From a virus, in IMG/VR virus record IMGVR_UViG_3300017779_000024, positions 1 through 43,899 of that record: a DNA stretch of 43,899 nt; one strand, 5' to 3'. A program made the translations under genes and the position numbers. Within the stretch, counting starts at the first letter, position 1. Each line of letters starts with the position of its first letter. The notes below the pieces were generated by a model. The model was given only the letters and a program-made list of their open reading frames with translations. It did no database searches and was not told the origin of the DNA. Shown piece by piece: positions 19,362 through 26,443 of this stretch.

Positions 19362-20444
19362 TTATACTTTAAATGTCATGCCAGCATTACCTCCGAGTGC
19401 GCTTAATAATTGTTCTTCAAGTTTATTTCTTTGATCTGGTTGTTGATTGATATTTGGTCTGCTCGCATCAACATTTGCTGCTTGTGACACAACACCTCTT
19501 GTACCGTCACTCAATCCTTGGTTATAGATTGACGAAATGATACCGTCGATATTGTCTACAAGAGCTCTGTGTGCATTGAGCTTATCAAAATCCCAATCTC
19601 CAGAATCACTTACGTAATCGTTGAAGTACTCATCAAGCTTTGAGTTTTTTTGTACAAGCTGCTTTCTGTAGTTGTCATCAATACCAAATTTAAACGTTTC
19701 GTTTCCTGGTAAATCAAACTCTAGATAACCGAAGTTATTTGTTCTAGCAGACATACTCTTAACCCAATCCTCATCGATAGGACTATCCATGTTGCCCGTT
19801 TCTGTTGCAGGAGCTTCGTATGAAGATCTTAATTCTGTAACAGATTTACGAGCTTTTTCCGCATCCATCTTAAGCTGAAGCTTAGACAACTTTATCTCGT
19901 CTTCACTATGAAAATCTTCGTCTAGCTTGTACTTGTTTTTAAGTAACAGAGCTACATCATCAGATGTAAGACTAGGGTTTTCAGCGGAAACTTGCAAACG
20001 CACTAAGGACATCTCATCCATTTCGGATGGATCTAATGATTGGTATCTATACCACTCCTCTGGTGTTCTACCAGTTTCTACGACGAATTTGTTGATCGCT
20101 GCTACACGCTCATCAATTTCTACGGGTTTATAAGAAATAGCTTCAGAAATAGAATCAAAACTATCGAAGTCTTTACCCAGCCTTTCGCTTAGGAATTGAA
20201 GAACCTCTTGGTCTACATTTATGTCTTCTGCTTTCGCTTCTTGTTGTACAGGCTGTTCTGCCTGTGGTGCTTCTACCTGTTGAGTCTCTGGCTGAGGCTC
20301 TGGGGTAGGTGTTGAAACCTCGGCGTCAGGTTGTGCCTGAACCTCGGTTTCTTGTGGCTCCTGTGTAGGAGCTTCTTGCGTAGGTGGCGCATCGCTAATA
20401 GCGAAGCCAGCTGACGCCATTGCTTCTTCTAAGTCTTTATTCAT
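19362..20444 (-). CDS. Capsid scaffolding protein
   Basis: A 360-residue acidic protein immediately upstream of the capsid gene. Residues 19-75 are a low-complexity Pro/Gln/Glu tract; the middle is charged and helical, and the C-terminus is Gln/Asn-rich with a short helix LEEQLLSALGG. Acidic, helical, low-complexity proteins directly before the capsid gene are usually scaffolds that guide prohead assembly and then leave. No protease domain is seen, so maturation proteolysis would need another gene. Confidence 0.75.
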   Translation of the reverse strand: MNKDLEEAMASAGFAISDAPPTQEAPTQEPQETEVQAQPDAEVSTPTPEPQPETQQVEAPQAEQPVQQEAKAEDINVDQEVLQFLSERLGKDFDSFDSISEAISYKPVEIDERVAAINKFVVETGRTPEEWYRYQSLDPSEMDEMSLVRLQVSAENPSLTSDDVALLLKNKYKLDEDFHSEDEIKLSKLQLKMDAEKARKSVTELRSSYEAPATETGNMDSPIDEDWVKSMSARTNNFGYLEFDLPGNETFKFGIDDNYRKQLVQKNSKLDEYFNDYVSDSGDWDFDKLNAHRALVDNIDGIISSIYNQGLSDGTRGVVSQAANVDASRPNINQQPDQRNKLEEQLLSALGGNAGMTFKV

Positions 20445-20471
20445 ATTACATTAAATTTATTTATATACGTT

Positions 20472-20993
20472 TTAGTACTCTACATGAAGGTGGATCTTCA
20501 CGTTATCCGTTCCGTCAAAGTCTGGTGCTCCTACATGAACAACCCCAGCCACAAATATTTCAAAAGAACCTGAGTGGCCTTTAAGTATCAAAGGGATAAA
20601 TGGACCTTCACCACTATTATTAGCTCCTTTTTGCTGTGATCCAGAAGGATAATACAAAGCAGTAGTATCTATAACATCATTGTCTAAACCTGCACCAGCA
20701 TCTGTTAGAGCTAAAAACGATTGACCGATATATTTATTAGAGGTAAAGTCTGCATGACCAATATCAGCTGTATCATCTAAAGTACCTAAAGTAGCTTGTG
20801 TATTTTTTTTGAAAAACAAAATACCAAGCTTAGTATCATCCTCTCCACCACCGTTAGCAACCTCCATGTGAACACTTAAAAGTTTACATGCTCTTGCAGG
20901 AAGAGTAATCGATGTAAGATTAAAAAATACATCTCCTGCTGCATGAGCTCCGTCTACCGTTGTTGGGTTTATTGTTATAATATCAAATGCCAT
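20472..20993 (-). CDS. Minor structural protein, head module
   Basis: A 173-residue beta-rich protein starting MAFDIITINPTTVDGAHAAGDVFF. No signal peptide, no membrane helix, no catalytic motif. It is in the same transcription block as scaffold and capsid, downstream of another small beta-rich protein. Proteins of this type with FFNLTSITLPARACKLLSV are frequent in marine phages as head fibre or decoration proteins. Assignment is by context only. Confidence 0.6.
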   Translation of the reverse strand: MAFDIITINPTTVDGAHAAGDVFFNLTSITLPARACKLLSVHMEVANGGGEDDTKLGILFFKKNTQATLGTLDDTADIGHADFTSNKYIGQSFLALTDAGAGLDNDVIDTTALYYPSGSQQKGANNSGEGPFIPLILKGHSGSFEIFVAGVVHVGAPDFDGTDNVKIHLHVEY

Positions 20994-21006
20994 AGTTTCT
21001 TAATTA

Positions 21007-21411
21007 TTAAGCTAGTGTTCCAAATACCGCAAATTCAACCACGGTTCCGCTTGTTGATGTGTAGGCTTTGAGACTTAGATCACTTGAGCCTGGCATGTAT
21101 GCAAACTGTCCACCATGTAGTTGCAACACATGCGTATCTGTGCCGTCGCCATCAAAATAACAGTATATTACATTATCACTAGCATGGTAGTCATGAGTGT
21201 TCTTTATATATATAATGCTAGGAGAACCGAACTCATCTGCGGTGTCTATAGTCACCTGACCCGAAGCTGTCCCTACAGCTGTAGAGGTAATCGCCTTACG
21301 GGCTATGCCGCTAGTATGAGTACATGTGAACGGTGTGCTGGTAGATAAAGACAGCGTGTCACTAGTTATGTCTGAACTTGATAATGATAATGTTGATGTT
21401 AATGTTGCCAT
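21007..21411 (-). CDS. Small structural protein, first gene of the head module
   Basis: A 134-residue Ser/Thr-rich beta protein (MATLTSTLSLSSSDITSDTLSLST) with a segment IIYIKNTHDYHASDNVIYCYFDG. It resembles small phage decoration or tail-accessory proteins in composition but I do not recognise the family. It opens the head module, 30 bases behind a candidate promoter. Confidence 0.6.
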   Translation of the reverse strand: MATLTSTLSLSSSDITSDTLSLSTSTPFTCTHTSGIARKAITSTAVGTASGQVTIDTADEFGSPSIIYIKNTHDYHASDNVIYCYFDGDGTDTHVLQLHGGQFAYMPGSSDLSLKAYTSTSGTVVEFAVFGTLA

Positions 21412-21439
21412 CTTATTTTAATTTCTTCTTTTGTATAGT

Positions 21440-21448
21440 GCAAATATA
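21440..21448 (-). promoter_or_regulatory. TATATTTGC -7 box upstream of the head module
   Basis: On the minus strand TATATTTGC lies 30 bases before the ATG at 21411, in the 53-bp gap between the envelope cassette block and the head block. There is no TTG at a -33 position. Confidence 0.55.
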
Positions 21449-21464
21449 GGGAATCTAGGAAATC

Positions 21465-21788
21465 TTATTTTTTACCGAATGTCTTCTTCTGACTCTTCGG
21501 TGGGCGCTTACTGTGCCCTCCTGCTTTCCATAAAAATCTGTTAGCCCAATATGCGGCACTACCTTTACGTTTAATATTTTTTGCGTGTCTACTCTTAAAA
21601 GCTTTTCGTGCTTCAGGGCTGTAGTTGTTCCCCATCTTCTGATCACCAAAACGTACTACCTTTCCTCCCTCTTGCCCAGGCCCTATTGTAGAAAGAACTA
21701 CAGCTTTTTTTGTAGAGTGGTTTCTTGTGAGCTTTGGTTTGTTAACTCCTTTAAGACCAAGCTTTTTTAATTTGTCTTTTATAGCCAT
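21465..21788 (-). CDS. Small very basic phage protein
   Basis: A 107-residue protein rich in Lys/Arg starting MAIKDKLKKLGLKGVNKPKLT and holding the block FKSRHAKNIKRKGSAAYWAN near the C-terminus. I know this block as a recurring signature of an uncharacterised protein family in many marine and Bacteroidota phages. The charge suggests nucleic-acid or capsid-interior binding. Its start overlaps the stop of the thioredoxin-like gene by one base (TGATG). It is the last gene of the portal-envelope block. Confidence 0.7.
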   Translation of the reverse strand: MAIKDKLKKLGLKGVNKPKLTRNHSTKKAVVLSTIGPGQEGGKVVRFGDQKMGNNYSPEARKAFKSRHAKNIKRKGSAAYWANRFLWKAGGHSKRPPKSQKKTFGKK

Positions 21789-22156
21789 CAGAAGTCGCTC
21801 ATTATAATTTCATCAATAGCACCTTGAACGTCAGACTTATTTACCTCCATCGTCATCATAATATTCGCCTGGAAGCGATCCACCTCCTCTCCGTTGTTGA
21901 ACACAACGATTGTTGGTACCACGACGATCTTGTGCTCCATCTGTAATTCTGGAGCATCTGCAATGTCTACACGAGTTGTTGTGCAGTCGTTTAATTTTTC
22001 TATCCAAGGCACACTGTTCTGAGAGTTAAACGAAGCGTTAAACTCAGCAACACATATGCCGTCTTGATTAATTTCTGGGGCACTCTCCAGAGGAGATACA
22101 TGCACCACCATTAACAAGGATAGAAGCGATAATACAGACAGTAGAGCAGTTTTCAT
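21788..22156 (-). CDS. Exported thioredoxin-fold protein lacking CxxC
   Basis: A 122-residue protein with an N-terminal hydrophobic segment (residues 3-20) that reads as a signal peptide or membrane anchor. The rest matches a thioredoxin fold: a first strand CVAEFNASFN, where the usual WCGPC is replaced by ASFNSQNS, then the strand TTRVDIADAPEL, the cis-Pro loop VVVPTIVVFNNGEEVDRF, and a final helix. With no CxxC it cannot be a classical disulfide reductase; it may bind partners as a structural thioredoxin. It would act outside the cytoplasm. It is coupled to the basic protein by a 1-base overlap and lies 6 bases after the membrane/coiled-coil gene. Confidence 0.75.
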   Translation of the reverse strand: MKTALLSVLSLLSLLMVVHVSPLESAPEINQDGICVAEFNASFNSQNSVPWIEKLNDCTTTRVDIADAPELQMEHKIVVVPTIVVFNNGEEVDRFQANIMMTMEVNKSDVQGAIDEIIMSDF

Positions 22157-22162
22157 TATTCA

Positions 22163-22447
22163 TCATTTCAGTTTATCTATTTTTTCTTCGATGCGGTCTA
22201 AATCTTCTTTTAATTCAGACACATCTTCTTGAGTTGTCATAATTGTTTGTCGTACAAGTTGATCTTTCATATCAAACTCCATACGAGTAATTTCTGGATC
22301 TGTCGGTTCGGGAAGCTCCATAGCTAAGGCTATATCAGCTTGCAAAGCAAACCACATTCCTATAAGAGCTGCTAGCCCCGCTACACCCATACCTATTGTT
22401 TTTAGGTCTAGTGTTACTTTAGTATCCTCTCCAATTTGTTTAGCCAT
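22163..22447 (-). CDS. Membrane-anchored coiled-coil protein, holin-like
   Basis: A 94-residue protein with one membrane segment (about residues 18-38, IGMGVAGLAALIGMWFALQ) and a C-terminal charged coiled coil (VSELKEDLDRIEEKIDKL). The single-span plus coiled-coil layout fits small holin-like or spanin-like proteins, and similar ones are frequent in marine phages. It would sit in the inner membrane. Start and stop overlap with the beta-barrel gene (TAATG). Lysis function is inferred from shape only; no endolysin lies next to it. Confidence 0.6.
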   Translation of the reverse strand: MAKQIGEDTKVTLDLKTIGMGVAGLAALIGMWFALQADIALAMELPEPTDPEITRMEFDMKDQLVRQTIMTTQEDVSELKEDLDRIEEKIDKLK

Positions 22448-23520
22448 TACAGTATTACATAATTTAATCCGACAGTAAAGTCATGCCATTCTCGATTCCA
22501 ATACTTATTGTATTTACCTTCTAAGAAAACACCAAGACTCTTGTTTAATCTCCACCCAAAGATAAGGCCTGCACCGTAATCGATCCATTGCTCTCCGTTA
22601 GTGGTTTCAAAATAAGAATATTCACCCTCCGTCTTTAAATGATAAGGCATTACGCTAACCCAAGAATGCAGCCAAAAGTCCTTTGTAAACTGATAATAGT
22701 CGTAACCTAAAACAACAGAGTAGTTCCATTGATTGGGCAGTTCACTGCGCTTACGATCTACGTAATCGTCTATGACTTGAGGGACAACAACTTGTTCCCA
22801 AACGTCAGAACTATTGGCTATAAGCTCTCCGCTGGGAGTAAAGTACTCTTCAGCCTGAACATCAACAGTATACCCTTCTTGTAAAGCAAGGCTTGTGTAG
22901 TGCAAGTTACCGTTAGGCAACACCCATTCATCCAAAGGGTTGTATCCATAGGGCTCTGATATACGCTGTGCTACACCAACATTAAAACTAAGCTTACTGT
23001 TTACATTTAACCTAAACCTTTGAGAACCTTCAAAGTATTCTACATCAGCAAAACCGTCTTGTAAGTACTCGGCTTTAGCTATCCAATTTTTTGCTACATA
23101 ACGCAAGAAATAGTCTTGATCTAAGAACTGCCTTCCTTGCTGTCTGCGCCAGTCGGCTTCGAAAAGAAACTCAAATCCTTTTACTTTTCCGACATTTGCT
23201 GCATCACTGTAAGATCTTTCGGTTCCGTTGTAAAAAGTGTTGGCTCTGTTTTCATAACCAAACCTTGCAATTTTTCTAACGCCTAAAGTAAAAGAGTAAT
23301 CAAAAGGGGTTTCAATAATATCAGCCTGCAATCCGTTTGTAACAGAATAAAGATTATCATCAGCTACAGAATTACCACCACTTACAGCAGCGTAAAATGT
23401 AGCAAACTTAAATGTTTTTTTTAGCGTTTGACTTTTAGCTTCAAGTGATGATCCTAGTATAAATACTACAATCATAATTAAAGCATAAGTAATTATCGTT
23501 AAATCCCTTTCTTTTTTCAT
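22447..23520 (-). CDS. Outer-membrane beta-barrel-like protein with signal peptide
   Basis: A 357-residue protein with an N-terminal Sec-type signal (hydrophobic residues 9-24, IITYALIMIVVFILGS, then SLEAKSQ). The mature part has alternating hydrophobic and polar strands rich in Tyr, Phe and Trp, for example FLFEADWRRQQG, WNYSVVLGYDYYQF, GAGLIFGWRLN and a last strand HDFTVGLNYVIL, the layout of an outer-membrane barrel. Such a protein would be placed in the host outer membrane. It follows the T9SS cargo gene through a 49-residue ORF and precedes a membrane/coiled-coil protein. It could be a surface anchor for the cargo, a pore, or a receptor blocker. Family not recognised. Confidence 0.7.
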   Translation of the reverse strand: MKKERDLTIITYALIMIVVFILGSSLEAKSQTLKKTFKFATFYAAVSGGNSVADDNLYSVTNGLQADIIETPFDYSFTLGVRKIARFGYENRANTFYNGTERSYSDAANVGKVKGFEFLFEADWRRQQGRQFLDQDYFLRYVAKNWIAKAEYLQDGFADVEYFEGSQRFRLNVNSKLSFNVGVAQRISEPYGYNPLDEWVLPNGNLHYTSLALQEGYTVDVQAEEYFTPSGELIANSSDVWEQVVVPQVIDDYVDRKRSELPNQWNYSVVLGYDYYQFTKDFWLHSWVSVMPYHLKTEGEYSYFETTNGEQWIDYGAGLIFGWRLNKSLGVFLEGKYNKYWNREWHDFTVGLNYVIL

Positions 23521-23669
23521 TACACTTCGAACCCAAAGTTTAGAATCATAAATCTAAAGCTTTTTGCGTAACGTATTTCTAGAACAGTAACCGTTCCTAG
23601 CCTCCATTCTAAATGATACTTTTCTTTTTTGTTGCCAGCCTTCCAGCTGTTAATCCAATCTATTTTCAT
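23520..23669 (-). CDS. 49-residue coupled ORF between T9SS cargo and beta-barrel
   Basis: The ATG at 23669 overlaps the cargo stop as ATGA, and the stop at 23522-23520 overlaps the barrel ATG as TAATG. The product starts MKIDWINSWKAGNKKEKYHL and ends MILNFGFEV; it is basic, without signal peptide. The double overlap is good evidence for a real gene although it is short. Function unknown; it might also serve mainly to couple translation of the two neighbours. Confidence 0.65.
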   Translation of the reverse strand: MKIDWINSWKAGNKKEKYHLEWRLGTVTVLEIRYAKSFRFMILNFGFEV

Positions 23670-25882
23670 GACTTTATAATTTTCTTTTTTATAATTCTAG
23701 AGTTGTGTTGTATAACGACCTCATACACACCGTTTGAAAGGTGTGAGAGGTCTATTGTTTTGTTTATAGTATTTTCTATTACGATCTGTCCAAAGACATT
23801 GTAAACGCTTGTCAAAGACTCAGAGGGTGCCTGTACATTTAATATTTCGTTTATAGGGTTAGGGTATACATTATATACATCGTGTATATCATATACTCCT
23901 TGTGGCCAACCCTGCTCGCAGTAAGAGTACAAATCAACACAGGTTTCATCCCAAGCAACTTCACAACAGTAAGGATCTATATCTATAATCCAAGCATAAC
24001 ATCCATCGTTTAGCCAGTAGGGCTCACCAGGACCTCCTATACATCCTGCATCATATAAGCAAACCTCTTCATCTGGAGTGTTTGCTAGCTCATTGTAATT
24101 AAAAGCATCGGGGTCCATACAGTCTACTACTACCTCTATACAAGAGTCTTCTAGCTCTGTGTTAGCATCAGGGTTGTAGTTAAATGCATCTGGATTCATA
24201 CACCCATATATATAAGGTATACAGCTTCCGTTTTCTGTATTTGCTTCTGCATTATAATTAAACTGTGTGGGATCAGTACATCCAAAAATTACTGGCACAC
24301 AATCCCCAGCGTCTGTTGCTAAAGGGTTGTAATTAAATGCCAACGGGTCTTGACAGCCTGCAACTTCTAGCTCATCACACACACCGTCAACATCATAGTC
24401 ATTGACACACATGTTTTCACAGTCGTAATACTGTACTGGATAATTACACTCAGAGTTTGTGTTAGCATTATCATCGTAGTTACACGCTGTTTCGTCAGTG
24501 CACCCATATACATAAGGTATACAACTATCACCGCAGTATGGCGTAAAGTGATATACCGTCCAGTTAGGCCCCGTAAATGGTTGAAGGGCACCTTGTCCGT
24601 TGTTTATAAATGGGTTACTGCCTTCAGACAATAAAGTATCTCCAGCTTCGTTAAGAACATATACAGAGTTGTGAAGCGTTTGAAAGGCAAGCTCCTGAGA
24701 TGACTGCTGCTGGTTACCAGCTTGGAAGTAATATATATCAACCTCCTCATCAGAGTCCAACACAATATCCCATGATTGATAAAACTCCCCAGGCCCTACA
24801 GTAAATAGCCACTGCTGTTCTCCCTGCACCATACCTATCTTAGAGTTGCCCCACCCATCAGCTGCGTCATCTTCAAGCACAATATTCAAGGTACATGGAC
24901 CAACAAGATCTGCTATCGTTGCCGTGCTGTCGTAATTTAGTGCTTCAGAATTTGTACAGCCCCAAGTGTGTAGTGTTTCACAAGTATCTGGCAACTCAGC
25001 ATCTGGGTTGTAATCTACATAATCATCATCCATGCACCCATAAACAGGAAGTGCTGGAGGACACGGGTCAGGGAATATAGCTCCTGAATACATTGTATTG
25101 CCGCCATCAAATTCTGTAAAAGCAAGATCCTCTAACTCCCATATGATGCTATCGCAAGACGTTATAACACATGCTCCGTCTTGTCCACCTGAAGCGTAAC
25201 CATTTAACCCATCCCCAAACTCATCTACCAAGATTAACTCAAATCCTAAGCTAACACAGAAATCGTAAGTGTATGTAGCATTTTGATCTCCAAAGTCAAA
25301 TTCACCTGGAATAACCTGATCATATGGCTGACCATCAGCTATGTTAACCAATGTAAAGCCAGTCTCGCCAGGCCATGTATCTAGTGTAAGATTCATAGAA
25401 ACAAGAGTCTCGGTAGAATCACATTCAAACACATTGCAGCTACCGTTATCAGTATTAGCCCAAGGATTGTAGTTATTTGCAATAGGATTAGTGCAACCAG
25501 GAAGAGGAGGTGTGCATGGATTAAGAGTAAAAGGTATAGTGTCTAATGCTGCATCAAAGTCATATACTGCTGTATCCAACCCACATGTATTGCTTATCCT
25601 ATACCAACCTTCTCCAAACTCACAACATATACCGTCTCCAAAAGAATCCATCATTACAAACTCATAGTCCCCCGATGGCAAAAACACCATATAGTTTTGC
25701 AAAGTGCTGTTTTGGAGTGGCGGGCTAACGGCTACAATATTTGAATCGCTAAGTATTTGCCACGAATTTTCACCAGCATACTGATCTGTTTGAACCTGAA
25801 CATCCAACCAGCTTCCTTGGCCTAGCATGCATGATGCTAGTATCCAGAATAAAAATACTAGTAGATAAGATTTTCTTTCCAT
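23666..25882 (-). CDS. Cys-rich secreted protein with type IX secretion sorting domain
   Basis: A 738-residue protein with an N-terminal signal (YLLVFLFWILASC, residues 6-18; LASC is also lipobox-like). Eight Cys-framed repeats of the form GCTDPxAxNYNxxANxxxxSC lie at about 129-149, 282-301, 308-330, 460-479, 509-528, 534-554, 560-581 and 587-608. Three acidic modules (DSFGDG at 79-84, DEFGDG at 220-225, DDAADGWGNS at 338-347) and a CYAW...DPYCCEVAWDETC module (628-648) complete it. Residues 668-738 are a T9SS type A sorting domain: VYPNP, VFGQIV, IDLSHLSNGVY and a Lys-rich end (TIGR04183 family). The protein should be exported through Sec and T9SS to the host surface. Being Cys-rich and exported, it is unlikely to be assembled in the virion. 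It lies in the portal-fibre operon. Confidence 0.9.
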   Translation of the reverse strand: MERKSYLLVFLFWILASCMLGQGSWLDVQVQTDQYAGENSWQILSDSNIVAVSPPLQNSTLQNYMVFLPSGDYEFVMMDSFGDGICCEFGEGWYRISNTCGLDTAVYDFDAALDTIPFTLNPCTPPLPGCTNPIANNYNPWANTDNGSCNVFECDSTETLVSMNLTLDTWPGETGFTLVNIADGQPYDQVIPGEFDFGDQNATYTYDFCVSLGFELILVDEFGDGLNGYASGGQDGACVITSCDSIIWELEDLAFTEFDGGNTMYSGAIFPDPCPPALPVYGCMDDDYVDYNPDAELPDTCETLHTWGCTNSEALNYDSTATIADLVGPCTLNIVLEDDAADGWGNSKIGMVQGEQQWLFTVGPGEFYQSWDIVLDSDEEVDIYYFQAGNQQQSSQELAFQTLHNSVYVLNEAGDTLLSEGSNPFINNGQGALQPFTGPNWTVYHFTPYCGDSCIPYVYGCTDETACNYDDNANTNSECNYPVQYYDCENMCVNDYDVDGVCDELEVAGCQDPLAFNYNPLATDAGDCVPVIFGCTDPTQFNYNAEANTENGSCIPYIYGCMNPDAFNYNPDANTELEDSCIEVVVDCMDPDAFNYNELANTPDEEVCLYDAGCIGGPGEPYWLNDGCYAWIIDIDPYCCEVAWDETCVDLYSYCEQGWPQGVYDIHDVYNVYPNPINEILNVQAPSESLTSVYNVFGQIVIENTINKTIDLSHLSNGVYEVVIQHNSRIIKKKIIKS

Positions 25883-26439
25883 TACGTTAATGTTATTGAC
25901 CCTGTTTTAGTTGTTGTAACTGGACTCTTACCGCTAGTGTCTGTTTCTACTACCGTTATAGGTAAACTATAAGTAGTTGTTTTACCTGAAACAGTTGTAG
26001 TAAATTCACCAAAAGTAATAGCTGTTGATTTGTTTGCGTCAGCTACCCTAGTAACCACGTTAAGTTTACTACCAATAGCTGTGCTAGCTGTTATCTCGTT
26101 AGCTTGAGTTGTAGATATTGTGGTAGTATCACCTGCTAAAGCCGTAGACCCGCTAGTTCCTAAAGTCATACTAGTCTTAGCTGTGTTGGCTGTAATAGCG
26201 CTTGCTTGACTTGTTGTTATACCAGTCTTATCGTTGTTAGTATCTATTAGACCTCTAAGATAATCAAGCTCTTCTTGCAGCATTCCAACCTGATACATAA
26301 TAGCTGAGATTAAAGGCTCTTTGTCAGGTATTAGTGCTAGCCTTTGAGCATGACCAGCATCAAACTCATCTTTGAGCTTGTTTTTGTCGTCACCAGTTTG
26401 AGTGTGTATAGATGTATATTTTGCGGTTTGTAATGCCAT
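25882..26439 (-). CDS. Probable fibre-associated protein
   Basis: A 185-residue protein with an N-terminal helical part (DEFDAGHAQRLALIP and an MYQVGMLQEELDYLRGLID coiled coil) and a Thr/Ser/Ala-rich C-terminal part with ITANTAKTS and ITASTAIGS repeats, as in trimeric phage fibre shafts. It follows the collagen-like fibre gene by 4 bases and overlaps the T9SS cargo start by one base (TAATG). A fibre or fibre-chaperone role is likely from composition and place. Confidence 0.6.
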   Translation of the reverse strand: MALQTAKYTSIHTQTGDDKNKLKDEFDAGHAQRLALIPDKEPLISAIMYQVGMLQEELDYLRGLIDTNNDKTGITTSQASAITANTAKTSMTLGTSGSTALAGDTTTISTTQANEITASTAIGSKLNVVTRVADANKSTAITFGEFTTTVSGKTTTYSLPITVVETDTSGKSPVTTTKTGSITLT

Positions 26440-26443
26440 AGTA

